This document shows positions 21,300 through 33,414 of a DNA stretch of 64,000 nucleotides, in pieces. Source of the stretch: Diphasiastrum complanatum (lineage: Eukaryota; Streptophyta; Lycopodiopsida; Lycopodiales; Lycopodiaceae); contig CM055100.1 in the NCBI GenBank assembly GCA_029204225.1, positions 61,625,472 through 61,689,471 on the forward strand, given 5' to 3'. Within the stretch, counting starts at the first letter, position 1; every line of letters begins with the position of its first letter. The translations under genes and the position numbers were made by a program. The notes beneath the pieces are model-generated. The model saw nothing but the letters and a program-made list of their open reading frames with translations. It was not told where the DNA came from and searched no databases.

Positions 21300-21928
21300 T
21301 CTCAATATATTTTTTCATTTTATTTGTTTTCCATTTTTTGTTTTCAGTATTTAATTTGCTAACTTTTTTTGGAAAAAGACAATTAAAAAAAAAAACAAGA
21401 AAAAGAGAAAAAAGAAAAAAAATAAGAAAAGACTGATGAGCAAAAGACAGGAAGTCATCAACATAAGGAAAAGGAAGCACAATATTTTTTTTTTTATGAA
21501 AAATGACTTAGAAAACCACTATTTCGGACAAATTTGGCCAATACAGTATCAGAAACCTTCGTTGAGCTCTCAGACTGTACATCCACCCTTGATTTATCTA
21601 AATTGAGGTGGGCGAAGGTTTCTGACAAGAGAAAATTCAATTTTTGGGTCAGACGAATGTTCAGTGATATGCCATTTTGGGAACCTTTGCCGAGCATCAT
21701 AACCTCATTATGAACCTTCGTCGATCTGCTAGATGATCTTAAAATGTCAAAATTAGGTTGTCCATAGGTTCAGATTGTGAAAAGATGCATTTATGACAGT
21801 ACCTGGGCGAAGGACCCTCCTGGACGAAGGTTCATCCTTCGCCAGCTCTGGAAAATGTTCGTCTGATAGGTTCAGATTCCTAGAAACCTTCGTCGAGATT
21901 TTTATAGCCTATTTTTACAGTACTGTAC
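21300..21928 (+). other. Spacer between pol and extra ORFs in element D
   Basis: Begins with a T-rich then strongly A-rich stretch (21377-21430). It then shows the same recurring CTTCGCC/GGCGAAG words as the leader, near 21553, 21610, 21688, 21714, 21806, 21826, 21836 and 21889. No gene is visible. It could hold a signal or promoter for the downstream ORFs; this is inference. Confidence 0.6.
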
Positions 21929-23043
21929 ATGTCTGCAAATTTTTGTTCAGAACTGATCAGCCCAACTACTATTCAGTGTAATGGATCCACGAGTATAAGT
22001 TGGCTGAATTCCTCACTTGTGCTAGTGAAGCTCTTACGACCAAAGCCTTCCAAATTTTCTGCATTGCCTTCTGATACACTTTCACGCAGTTATAATTCCT
22101 TTCTGATCATCATGTCTTCTACCGACCAGTCTCTGCACTATACTATCCATCGTGATGTCCCATCTGCAACGGACATCATGATTCTTCCTAGCACAAGCGT
22201 TGTCACTCAGTGGATGACCCTTGTAGAGCCTCTACTTACTGCAATGGGTATTCATGAGAGAGCCTTTTTGGGATGCATCAATATGGATTTCATCACTCTT
22301 GCCTTCAGTACGTGGAAGGAAGAGAAATCCAATTTTTATATCACCTTCTAAGGAGCCACACACAAGGTGCGCATCACTGAGGCCGCACTTGTAGATATAG
22401 GAATCTCATCCGGTACGCAAGCCTCACCCAATCACAAGCACGCCAAACAGGCCATCAAGCCATACATTGACCTCACCAACGATCTGCACTGGACTAATGA
22501 TGGCTACCTTCTGGAAGCCATCACTGAGCCTTCCATCCACGTCGTTGTCCAGTTGTTGAATCATTTTCTGATGGTCGGCAACCTCAGAAAAGACCGCATC
22601 ACATCTCAAATCCTTCACAGGATAGTGGAGTCTCACACTAAGTTGGCCAAAGCCCCTTTTGGACCATATAACTGGTTCAAGACTATTTCTGGTGAGCTCA
22701 AGCGAGCTATTAAGGCCAATACAAAGCAACAGTTCGCCGTTGGCTCTCTATTGTCCCTCTTAGCCGCTTCTCACTTAGAAAATAGAATCCATGGCTTCCA
22801 CCTGGATTTTGTGCTTTCGGTTTACAAAGAAGCACCAGCCGACTCATCTCATCAGGCCTCAAGTTCTCATAGTCGTTGTCGTCCATGTAGCAAGATCGTA
22901 ATTTCTGACTCGCCTTTCGCGTCATGATGTCGCACTAGGCATACCTCGTCAGCTGCGCTTCCACCCCCTACTGTTGTTCGCACTGAACTTTCCATTCCCC
23001 TCATCTCTGATGTTTCTCGCGCCTCTGCTCCCATATAAGGACA
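21929..23043 (+). pseudogene. Extra ORF 1 of element D, downstream of integrase (5' part)
   Basis: Two abutting open stretches (21929-22351 and 22367-22927) correspond to one ORF with a frameshift between FYITF and KVRITEAAL. Landmarks are VTQWMTLVEPLLTAMGIHE, HKHAKQAIKPYIDLTND, LRKDRITSQILHRI, YNWFKTISGELKRAIKAN and FAVGSLLSLLAASHL. The layout is a predominantly helical domain followed by a Ser-rich tail. It is loosely reminiscent of the plant transposon-associated Transposase_32 type domain, but I cannot confirm this. E carries a homologue at 25332-26796. The ORF continues across the E insertion at 35399. Confidence 0.7.
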
Positions 23044-23048
23044 GTTTG
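23044..23048. repeat. Left target-site duplication of element E (GTTTG)
   Basis: GTTTG here pairs with GTCTG at 35394-35398. Removing E and one copy restores GGACAGTTTGTGACC, which is exactly the sequence found in E's own homologous ORF, so the insertion point is certain. Confidence 0.88.
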
Positions 23049-23762
23049 TATAGTGGGTTTCTTTCCTTGCCTAACCTAAATCCAAGATCTAGTCAATCTA
23101 GCATCAAAGAGACGGAGTTAGTAGTCACGCGGAGGTTCGTTCCCATGAGAGCGATAGTATAGTTCAGATTTCAACATGAATGGGAGATCTAACACTAACA
23201 TCCTTTAACCCTACTTCCATTAACCCTAAATCCACAACAATGATAGAAGCTTACTTTTCTCTCTCTCCCTTTCTCTCTCACAAAAAGCATAAGAAATAGC
23301 AACTCCAACAATTAGCAAAATCCAAAGAAAGCATGAGAAATGGAGGAAAAGAGAGGAAAGGCAAGGACATTCATCAATCCATTTCTAAAGAGAACCAATC
23401 TGCTTTATTGAAATGAGGAAATGAACATGAGGAACAACTCGAGTTGGCCTCTTTTTATAGTAGAGAGGAGGACTCTGGCCTCTGAATCCTATTGGTCCAA
23501 TCTTGTCTCTCTTTTTATTCAAATTTTAAAAAGTGTGGGAACCATCAAAATTGGAGGGAAACCCAACTTTATTCACTAACTTGACATTTAGGCCCTACGA
23601 CATTAAAAGTCTCGCAAAAAGGCCTAAAGTCCTTTTCTTAACATTCTAATTAATCAAATAACTATGTGATCATCGGGTTGGACTTACACACATAGGGTGC
23701 CAAATCCCTCTCACTTATTAACAAGGGTTAGGATTGCCTTGGGATCCGCAAACCCTCCAACG
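23049..23762 (-). repeat. 3' LTR of gypsy element E
   Basis: Minus strand, starting CGTTGGAGGG after a polypurine-like GGTAGGGGATAC and ending CCCACTATA. It is about 40 bp shorter than the 5' LTR, partly through loss of one of the GTTAATG repeats. Confidence 0.88.
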
Positions 23763-23812
23763 GTATCCCCTACCAAAACTGGTGGTAGTCCCATGACACC
23801 TGCAATATGCAG

Positions 23813-24600
23813 TTATTGGGGACTTTTATTGGCTTCGCGTCGAATCTTAATTAAATGATACTGCACCTTCTCCATAAGGTCAGGAGGTGTAGTATTGAAA
23901 TCCAAATTATGAGGCAGGAAACAATGGTGGGCTCCGGCAATCCACTTGGAAGTTGTCCATGAGGTGAAGCGGGATTCCCAAGAGCCTCCCATCATAGCCG
24001 CACAGAAATACAGTCGAGCAATCAGCAGCTGATCTTTGATTTGCTCTGAGGCCATCGGCTTATTTGGATCAAATGCTAGGGTAGAAAGGCAATCGTCCCA
24101 TTTGGTTGCCACTGACGCCAACAAAGTTAGATCTTTTGCAAACATTGCCGATTGTCGCACCGTTGGATCCGAAGAGTGGACATACTCTCTCTGATATGCC
24201 TGTAAGGCCCGGTGGAAATCCACTGAAATATTCCAACTGTAAGGCTGGTGGATGATTGGCCAATTAGGTGTATGGATGGTGATATTATCCATAGCCAATC
24301 CCAAATCTTTCCATTTTTGTCTTCGCGGCATTGGCACGTAATAAGGATCTACCCGCAACTGGCGAGGGCTGGCGACGTAACTCCTAATTGATTCCGGAGT
24401 TTTCTCAAAAATCATGATCATCCATGTCGGCTGCTCTCCTAGTGTAGGTATTTTGTCCAATTCTTTGTCGGCCTCGATCTCGGAGGTCTTAAATTTGAGA
24501 GCCCATCCACCACGTGAGGACTCATGTGGATGCTGCTTTAAGAAGGTTTGGATCTGGTCCTCGACGCTGATGGGCCATCTGAATAAATGGCTTGTCCTTG
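23813..24600 (-). CDS. Extra ORF 3 of element E (RVDPYY...NWP...ARLYF protein)
   Basis: Minus-strand ORF of 215 residues from 24460; homologous-looking coding continues upstream to about 24600 in the same frame (FKTSEIEADKELDKIP), so the visible start may not be the true one. Residues Arg36-Tyr41 read RVDPYY, 66-70 NWPII, 110-130 LTLLASVATKWDD, and 148-161 ARLYF...SW. No family is recognised. It lies last before the 3' LTR, and D has lost it. A diverged relative with the same landmarks and spacing lies at 48005-48610. Role in the element is unknown. Confidence 0.6.
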
Positions 24601-24667
24601 ATGAGGATCTACTGTCGGTATAGTTTGCGGTTGATCTGCTAGATCGGGAGCTCCCCCTGGTCCATGC

Positions 24668-25265
24668 TCAAATCAACCCATGTATCCATCTGTACAGCTT
24701 CTTGGCGCGAAGGGGAGAATTGCGGCATGACCGGGATGGGGATTTGTGGTCCGGCTTCCAACACTTGAGCGGTGGCTTTTTCATAGGCATTGATGGTCTC
24801 TTTTGCCTTTTCCAACTCGGTTGAAGATGCTCCTTTGAACCTATCAAAGCGGCCTTGGAATCCTGAAGGGCCACTTTGTATGTTTCCACTTTCTTGAACA
24901 AATATGCAATCTCCTTCGATGTGACCGGATGATCGGGTATTTGTGTTTGCAGATACGCATCACGCTCAAGGGTGGTCGCATCCAATTCACCTTGAAGCCG
25001 TGTGCGATCTTGTTCGGCCATTTGTAGTTGCCCTTTCAGCACCTGCACCTGTTGCTTGGCATCTTGCACTGTCTTATCTACCTGATCCTGTGCGGTTGTC
25101 AAGGCATTTTGCAGGGAGCTGATGTAGGTTTCCAAGCGATCAGCTTGTTGCTGGGCCAATGTCTTTTTGCTTTCAACCTTTTCTTCATGTTGCTTGCATA
25201 TCTTCACCTCTCGATCCAGCTGGACAATTTTTTGGCTGATCAGAGTGCTTTCAGATCCTAAAACA
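24668..25265 (-). CDS. Extra ORF 2 of element E: coiled-coil protein
   Basis: Minus-strand ORF, 179 residues from 25207 with related coding upstream. It is dominated by heptad-like charged and Gln-rich helix (KTLAQQQADRLETYISSLQ, then QVQVLKGQLQMAEQDRTRLQ), ending in a basic tail that appears frameshifted relative to D. A long coiled coil suggests self-association or binding to another element protein. D has the homologous region at 35880-36517. It sits between extra ORFs 1 and 3. Confidence 0.7.
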
Positions 25266-25331
25266 GAGATCCTCTGTTCTATTTTTTTTTTTTATCCATC
25301 ATAGACTGGATTACTTGCCCAAGGCTTGAAA

Positions 25332-26796
25332 CTAACCTGAGAGCATCACCAGAATCGACAGTCGTGGAGGTGACAGCAGTAGGAGACCCTGATGGTACTG
25401 TCCGTGGTAGGCATGGAATAGGTGCCAAAGTCTCTTCTTCTTCAAAAATATCCTCGTCTTGAAACCCTTTAGGCACTGTGGCGTCGAACTGCTTTGGTGA
25501 CTTGACAGTTGTGTCGACCCGAAGTGTGGCTGGGCTACCCTATGTGGGTGGTTGCTGACTGGCATCTTCGACACCAACAGTAGCTTCATGGATATGCCCG
25601 AATCCATGAAGAACTGTGTGTTGGGTGAGGTTGCTTTGGTGTGCGGGTGTGAGGCGGCCTGTGCAGCTGTGATGGGAATGGTAGGCCCAATGGTCACAAA
25701 CTGTCCTTGTATGGGGGCAGAGACGAGGGAAGCATCAGAGGCGAGGGGAATGGGAAGCTCACTACGAACAGCAACAGGGGGTAGAAGCGCAACTGACGAG
25801 GTATGCCTAGTACGACGTTGTGACGCAGAAGGCAAGTTAGAAATTACGATCTCGCTGCGTGGACGATGACGACTATGAGAACTTGAGGCCTGGTGAGATG
25901 ACTCGGCTGATGCTTCTTCGTAAACCGAAAGCATAGAATCCAGGTGGAAGCCATGGATTCTGTTTCCTAAGTGAGAAGCAGCTAAGAGGGACAATAGAGA
26001 GCCAGCGGCGAACTGCTGCTTTGTATTGGCCTTAATAGCTCGTTTGAGCTCACCAGAAACAGTCTTGAACCAGTTATATGGTTCAAGAGGGGCTTTGGCC
26101 AACTTGATGTGGCACTCCACTATCCTGTGAAGGATTTGAGATGTGATGCGATCTTTCCTGAGGTTGCCAACCATCAGTAAATGATTCAACAATTGGGCAG
26201 CAGCGTGGATGGAAGGCTCAGTGATGGCTTCCAGAAGGTAACCATCGTTAGTCCAATGCAGATCGTTGGTGAGGTCAATGTATGGCTTGATGGCCTGTTT
26301 GGCATGCTTGTGATTGGGTGAGGCGTGCGTACCAGATGAGATTCCTATAGCTGCAAGTGCGGCCTCAGTGACGCGCACCTTGTGTGTGTGTCATTGGAAG
26401 GTGATGTAAAACTTGGATTCTTCTTCCTTCCACGTACTGAAGGCAAGAGTGATGAAATCCATATTGATGCGTCCCAAAAAGGCTCTCATGAATACCCATT
26501 GCAGTAAGTAGAGGCTCCGCAAGGGTCATCCATTGAGTGACCATGCTTGTGCTAGGAAGAATCATGATGTCCGTTGCAAATGGGACATCACGATGGATAG
26601 TATAGCGTGGAGACTGGAAAGTATCGGTAGAAGACATGATGATCAGAAAGGAATTATAACCGCATGAGAATGTATCAGAAGGCAATGCAGGAAATTTGGA
26701 GGCTTTGGTCGCAAGAAAAATTCGCAAGAGCTTCACTAGCACAAGTGAGGAATGAATCGAATTCAGCCAACTTATAGGTGAATTTGGTGGGTCCAT
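25332..26796 (-). pseudogene. Extra ORF 1 of element E
   Basis: Minus-strand, two open parts: 26796-26365 and 26378-25332 (348 residues). A frameshift near 26370-26400 joins the VTQWMTLAEPLLTAMGIHE part to VRITEAALAAIGISSG. The helical core (YNWFKTVSGELKRAIKAN, then FAAGSLLSLLAASHLGNR) is followed by a Ser/His-rich and Pro-rich tail and ends near the coiled-coil ORF. It is homologous to 21929-23043 plus 35399-35826 of D. Function unknown; extra ORFs after integrase are known in Athila/Tat-like plant gypsy elements. Confidence 0.75.
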
Positions 26797-27460
26797 TACA
26801 CTGAATAGTAGTTGGACTAACCAGTTCTGAACAAAAATTTGCAGGCATGTACAGTACAGTAAAAATACGCTATAAAAATCTTGGCGAAGATTTCTAGGTA
26901 TCTGAACCTATCAGGCGAACGTTTTCCAGGACTAGCAAAGGATGAACCTTCGCCCAGGAGGGTCCTTCCCCCAGGTACTATCATAAATGTTTTTTTCCAC
27001 AATCTAAACCTATGGACAATCTAATTTGGACATTTTAAGATCATCTAGTAGGTCGGCGAAGGTTCATAATGACGTTATGATGCTCGGCGAAGGTTCCCAA
27101 AATGGCATATCACTGAACATTTGCCTGACTCAAAAATTGAATTTTCTCTTGTCAAAAACCTTCGCCCACCTCAATTTAGATAAATCAAGGGTGGATGTAT
27201 AGTCTGAAAGCTCAACAAAGGCTTCTGATACTGTATTGGCCAAATCGACCCAAAATAGTGGTTTTTTAAGTCCCATAAAAATACTGTGCTTCCGTTTTCT
27301 TATGCTGATGACTTTCTGACTTTTGCTCATTAGTCTTTCCATTTTTTTTTTTCAACTGTCTTTTTCCAAAAAAAGTCAGCAAATTAAATACTGAAAACAA
27401 AAAATTGAAAACAAGTAAAATGAAAAAATATATTGAGATCAGGCTTGCTAAACTGGCGGA
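26797..27460 (-). other. Spacer between pol and extra ORFs in element E
   Basis: Counterpart of 21300-21928. It contains GGCGAAGGTT-type words near 26883, 26951, 27054, 27084 and 27158, and a purine-rich tract on the minus strand near 27345. No coding sequence is recognised. Confidence 0.6.
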
Positions 27461-27510
27461 GCAGGCTGCCGAAACTTGCATAATCGGCTGCCATTTACCG
27501 GAGTATCAAA

Positions 27511-28560
27511 TCATTTCCCATCCAAGTGCTCAAGAATTATTATGCCATAGTTGAGGATTTCCCTCACTTTATACGAGCCTTCCCTAGTAAACTTCAACTT
27601 ACCCTTCATCAGCTTGGTTTTGTACATCAATGCAAGATCTCCTGCTTCCAGATCTTTCTTATGCAATCGCCGATCGTGCCATGCCTTGCGGCGGGCTTTC
27701 TCTGCTGCTAAGGCATGAACTGCCATCAATCGGGTTTCACATAATTTGTGCAACACATCGTGGCAAAGTTGTAAAGATTGATCATCATTTAATCGTTCTG
27801 TTGCTACTATGCGTAAAGATGAGATTAAAAATTCAATTGACATAACAACATCTTGACCATAAACTAGTTGAAAAGGTGTTTGATTTGTACTATTTTTGTA
27901 AGCGATTCTGAATGCCCATAATGTTGCATACACTTTATGTTCCCAATCAGACCGACTCGCTTCAACTGTCTTTGTCATAATGGTGCAAAGAATCTTATTG
28001 GAAGATTCAGCTTGGCCATTCCCTCTGGGATAATAGGGAGTACTAAATCTGTGTATAACAAAAAAATCGTCCAGTAAACACTTTATTGTTTGATTAACAA
28101 AGTGTGTACCCTGATCATTGACAATTTCGATCGACATCCAAATCTGATTATAATATTTTGATATAGAATCTTAGTTGTAGATTTCGCATCAGCTACTTTG
28201 ACAGCTTTGGCTTCAACCCACTTGGTCATATAATCAGTTGCAACGATAATGTAGCGAGCCTGAGATCCTTGAGCAGCGGGATGAATAGGACCAACATAAT
28301 TCAGTCCCCATTTTTCAAACAGTGCTTGCGATAAAATCGGATGTAAGGGTTCATAATTCTATCGAGTAGGTCGTCGTGCTCGCTGGCAGACATCACATGT
28401 CTGAATAAAATTTTATGTGTCCTTATGAAGCGTAGGCCACCAACAACCAAATTGCAAAAGTTTGCGAACAGTAATATCTGTAGAGAAGTGTCCTCCACCC
28501 ATGTCATCATGTGAAAACATGATTAGATCTGGTACTTCATGCGGTAAAACACATCTTCAT
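27511..28560 (-). pseudogene. Gypsy integrase of element E
   Basis: Minus strand. A long open part (28137-27511) holds IVNDQGTHFVNQTIKCLL, FSTPYYPRGNGQAESSNKI, LWAFRIAYKNSTNQTPFQL and RRKAWHDRRLHKKDLEAGD. The catalytic Glu is present in NGQAES. Upstream, interrupted frames at 28510-28160 encode the N-terminal zinc region and first catalytic part. The core is better preserved than in D, but frames are broken. Confidence 0.88.
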
Positions 28561-29435
28561 AAAATATTATCTAATCCACGATGATACAATTGTCCTGCAA
28601 TTAATTGATAAGGTTGAGCCTTATGAATCAATTGTCTTTTCTGTACTTTTGTCAAAGAGTCATTCGGTTGTCCTAGCATCAGGTACTCAACAATATCTGC
28701 CGCCCACTCAGGTATTGCTTCAACATAGAACAACGCAGCATCTAGCAGTTCATCATCCACTTCAGTATTAACTGGTGCAGATTCAATTCGTGAAACGTGA
28801 TCGGCTAGATAATGTTGCTTCCCCTTTCTGACCACAATTCGAAAGTCAAATTCAGTCAATAATAATAACCATCTTGCAATACGTCTAGTATTACACGTCT
28901 TATTTACCAAGTAAAGTAACGGTTGATGATCCGTATAAAATACAAAGTGCGTTTTCATGAGATAGTGACAAAATTTTCAAACAGAAAAAATCATGGCTAG
29001 CGCTTCACATTCTGTTGTTGAATAATTCTTCTTTGGATCTGTAAGCTGTCTGCTTGCAAATCGTATAGGATAATCCTTCTTATAGTCACCTGGCTGCATC
29101 AAAACTGATCCAATGGCGTATTTTGAGGTGTCCGTATGAACATGAAACTCTAATGTCCAATCTGGAGAACGCAGTATTGGTGCTGAAGATAATGCTTTTT
29201 TTAACTTTTCAAGGGCTTCTAATGCCTCTACTGTCCAAATAGGAACAATAGTTAATTTGTATATAGGTCGTGCTAAATTCGCAAAGAAGATAATAAAAAT
29301 TCGATAGTAGTTCGCATGACCCATAAACACATAAAGTCCTCGAATTGTTGCTGGCGGTGGCAATTCCACAATAACTTTGGTCTTAGAGTAATCGGTGGCA
29401 ATACCATGTCTTGATATCACATGTCCAAGCACCAC
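28557..29435 (-). pseudogene. Gypsy RT C-terminus and RNase H of element E
   Basis: Minus strand: VLGHVISRHGIATDYSKTK and FMGHANYYRIFI, then RNase H in HVHTDTSKYAIGSVLMQPG and YSTTECEALAMIF. A frame break at about 28965 separates this from HFVFYTDHQPLLYLVN and LADHVSRIES at 28958-28557. It degrades template RNA during reverse transcription in active relatives. Confidence 0.9.
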
Positions 29436-29444
29436 TCCGTGAGA

Positions 29445-30875
29445 AACCCATATCTAGTATTTTTTTGGATTTGGAGAAATCTGATATTTGCGGCATCTTT
29501 CAAAGACTTTCTCCAATCAATCCAGGTGGTCTGTATCTGTACTATGAACTTCCAAGATGTCCAAGTAAATTTCAAGGAATTTCTGCAGATAATCTTTAAA
29601 GGCAAATTGCATTACTTTTTCGAATGAACTTGGTGCATTACAGAGTCCAAACGGCATTACTTTGTAAGCATAGGTGTCCCATTCTGTTGCAAAAGTAGTT
29701 TTGTGGCGATCGGCAAGTGCAATCTTAACCTGGTTGTAACCACTAAATCCATCCAGAAAACTATAAGCTTCCGCTCCAGATAGGCGATCCAAAATGCTTT
29801 CAATAAAAGGTAACGGAAAGTGATCCTTCCGTGTCACTTTATTCAATGCTTTGAGATTCACACAGATTCACAATTTCTCATTTTTCTTAGGAACAATGAC
29901 AATCGGTGAAATCCATTCGGTATGCTCGATCTCATAAATGAAATCGGCATCAAGCAATCTTTGAAGTTCTTTCTTTATCAGATCTGCCACATTAGAATTA
30001 CAGCGATAGAACTTTGTAACCTTTGGTACTGCATCAGGTACTAAAGGTATGGTATGTTCAATGTCTGATGTCAGAATACCCTTCAAATCTTGATAAGTCC
30101 ATGCAAAACAATCTTGATACTTAATAAGTAGCAAAAGGAGTGCTTGATATTGTTTAGGAGTAAGTTGTAATCCCACTTGTACAATCTTTTCTGGTTCTCT
30201 TGGTTTTGCAAGATTCATTGGCTGTGTCCTAGCTGGGCCATCGTAAACCTCTTTAGATTCTGGCATGTGTTCTTCAAGTTCACGATGTGCTTTAGGTAAC
30301 ATGATAACCACATCAATCAGTGTATAACGTTTAAAATGCTCTGGCATATCATGCTGGACTACATTTGCTTGTTCTTTTTTGAAAGGACTTGTCTTTGATC
30401 TTCGTTTAGTCTTCTTAGCAGGAATTGATCGTGGAGGTGATGACTTCCGGGATGATAAATCTTTCTTCTCAGGTGACGACTTCCTAGACGATGATGTCTT
30501 GCTGGAGATCTGACTTGAAGAATCATTCTTGACTTTTCCTTTGTCTTTATCCAATAGAGGTGGCACTTCCTTTAAATCAATCTTTTGAGGGGGATTTTCC
30601 CATTTTAGGACCGTATTATAATGTTGCTTTGCTTGTTTCTTCGTCATCGAACCTGTCATCCTGTTTCCCTTCAATATAACTGCTTTGGGCGATTTGATTG
30701 TTGGTTCATCAGGAAGATTACGCACTCCAAATCTGGTCGGATCCATATGATGTAGAATTTGTTCATCCGTAAGTTCTGCATTGCCAGCATAAGTTAAGGC
30801 ATGGCTCATTGGTATGAGATCATCCTCAATTGGATCTGGTATCGGTTCCGTTGATATCCAGACTACATTCAGCAC
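29445..30875 (-). pseudogene. pol: Gypsy linker and RT of element E
   Basis: Minus strand. The open part 30875-29868 (335 residues) covers the basic linker after protease and RT motifs up to WISPIVIVPKKN. A frameshift leads to 29861-29517 with FPLPFIESILDRLSGAEAY, FLDGFSGYNQVKIA and MPFGLCNAPSSFEKVM. The catalytic box reads YLDI where YLDD is expected, so polymerase activity should be lost. Confidence 0.9.
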
Positions 30876-31174
30876 ATTTAGTGGAATATAACAAGAAAAT
30901 CTCGCTCATCTCTGATTGAATATCTTGTTGACACATATATCCTGCTGTACAATCAATTGTTGCAAGAGCTTCGTTCCAATTGACAGTATCCGTTTGAGAA
31001 TCGTAGTGACTCCCAATTTTTTTCTGGTCGATCACAAGTGTGATCCGTTGTTGACGAATCTGCTTTTTGAACCACTGGCTTGATAGTCCAAGTCGTAGGA
31101 TCAATTTTAACTGCACGTTCACGATTTTCAAAAGTGATTTTGCCGGTATCCTACTTATGGATTACTTGCGCAAC

Positions 31175-31440
31175 TCATAACCATGGACATCGTAAGAGAA
31201 CTCGGTAGACATTTGGTGCTTCTGGTAAGTCCATCACGACGAAAGTAATGACAAACTGTACTTTTGCAATCCTGACAGGTATATCTCTCACCATTCCTTG
31301 TGGACGAACCGTAGTTTGATCAGCTAGCTTAATAGCAAAAGTAACAGGCTTAGTCTTTGTAAGGCCCCATTTTGTACATAGCTTTATAGAAATCAGGTTA
31401 ACTCCTGAACCGCCGTCTATCATGGCTGCTTCTTTAGAAA
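31175..31440 (-). pseudogene. Gypsy aspartic protease of element E
   Basis: Minus strand, IDGGSGVNLISIKLCTKWGL then FAIKLADQTTVRPQG and NVYRVLL. The catalytic Asp, lost in D, is kept here. A stop follows the PWL segment near 31175. Confidence 0.85.
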
Positions 31441-31479
31441 ATTGTCTATGTTGTATTTGTAGAGTGCTATTCTTTTGTT

Positions 31480-33414
31480 CACTTTTCCAAGCTGCTCCAA
31501 CATGTAGTACATTGTTAGATTCTTCAAATCAAGCACAAAAGAGCGGCTCCTGATGGTCTTCTGATTCTTCTTGAGCTAACTTTTGCGCTAAGACTTCTTT
31601 TGCTTTTGGCACCAACTTTAGGAGCTCTCCCAATGAAATATTGATCTTGCTAGACAAAATATTCATGAGTAATTTCGTATGCGGTGCTTCCGGTTCCTTC
31701 ATCTTGAAGGGTTCTTCGTGATGATGTAATTGATCATTCATATCCGTACGTAAATTTCTTGAAGGCTGCAATGGTGAAGACCGAACTTCAGCTGTTACTT
31801 TAGCAGCTTCAAGTTCTTCTTCTTCTTGAAGATGCTTAATCCACTGTCTCATATTCTGATATCTTTATTTTTTTGCATTAAGATTTGGATAAACTTCCGA
31901 TGTTGTTGGTGTATCGTTCAATGATATAGAATCAGTAGGTACTGAATCCACTACTGGTTCTTTTTGCTTTTGTGCTCTGGTGACCACCATCAAGGGTGCA
32001 CTTGGTTTATTATGAGCTACCGATCCTTGCTTGATTGTTATCAAATTTACAGGTGTTGTAGCTGGTGTGGCTTCGATCTTGCTAGACAGTCTTTGTAGCA
32101 ATGCCCATATCCACAGTCACAAGAAAATGGTACAAATTTTTCTTTATTTGGGCATTCTGCAACTCTGTGATTTTCTCCACATGCAAAGCATCCAAGTGGT
32201 GCTCTGGCCCAATTTCTCGAGGCTTGTTGTTGAGCGGCAGCATAAATGGCATACTGTTCTAAAGATCCACCTTCCTGATTATTACCATAGCGCCATTGCT
32301 CAGCACTTCTGTAAGGTTCTGGTTCCATCAAATTGGCAAGAGGAGTGGAGTGCTTTGGTGGGGCAGGCAAGGCTAGATGCTCCGGGTATCCAAGAGTAGA
32401 TTGTCATAGTCTTGCTGCTGGATTGCCTCCATACTTTGGATTTCGATATCTCATCTGAGCATATCATTGCTGAATCATCCGAGGGTTGAAGTTGCAAAAG
32501 ACAGTCTCATGGTCAGGTGAATTACACAGATGGCAAACACTGATTTTCATTCGTTTTTTCAATTGAGGACACTCATTCACTGTGTGATTTCCTGTACAAA
32601 TAGAACACCAAACATTTTCCCTGGTAGGAAAAGTCTTTGCAAACTTCTCAGGTTCCTTGTTCGCTTCTCCATGGAAAATTTCCAATGCTTTGATCTTCTC
32701 ATCAAATTGCAACTGCAACTTTTCCATCTGTTTTTGCTGGGTCCTCCCAAGTTTCTCGAATTCATTGAGCATCATTTCTGCAGTAGCATTGGCATTCGTT
32801 GATGCAATAGTGGTGGATGTTGTAGTAGTCTTCCCTACTGTATAAGGCAACATACTGACATTCGGCTCATCATCTGAATCTTCATCCTCCTCCCGAATTG
32901 CATCGTCCATTGCATTTTGCAAAAGTGCGTACTCATTATGGCGTTTCAGTTCACGTCTGATCCGTTTAGGTAAACCTGACAAAAATCACATAATCATGGC
33001 ATTTTCATTAATCAGCTCAGACTCACATTCAAATCTAAGACATTTCACCCTTTCGATGTAATCTTGGACCATTTCCCGCTTTTCCATTTTAATTCTACTT
33101 AAAAGTAGGAAAGGGTCTTCCATGAACTTCCGCGGTTTGAACCGTGTGATAAGGACTCGTTTAACAACCTCCCAATCTATACGCTCAGTTTCATCTTGGT
33201 TATAGCACCAATCTTGTGCTGCGCAGGCCATAGGAAACAGCTTAAGTTTATCTTGAGGATAAATCTCACCATAGACCTCACAGGATTCAGCATAGATCTG
33301 AAGAAATCGAACTGGATCTGTTAATCCATTATATTTCGGTAGATCCAATCGGGGTGCTCTTCTAACAATAATTGGATTGACCTCCTATCCAGGAGCAGCT
33401 CCAGGGGCGGCCAT
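31480..33414 (-). pseudogene. gag: Gypsy Gag of element E with four CCHC-type knuckles
   Basis: Minus strand from an ATG at 33414 (MAAPGAAPG then a stop). Core: LDLPKYNGLTDPVRFLQIYA, MEDPFLLLSRIKMEKREMVQ, LPKRIRRELKRHNEYALLQ. Four Cys/His boxes as in D lie between about 32590 and 32080. Then comes an acidic linker (QWIKHLQEEEELEAAK). Broken into several frames at about 32985, 32430, 32060, 31858 and 31530. Confidence 0.88.

Noticed and set aside
26365-26378. Programmed frameshift between the two halves of extra ORF 1 in E
   Set aside because: D has its break at a corresponding place with a stop, but both copies carry many other random lesions, so decay is the simpler explanation.
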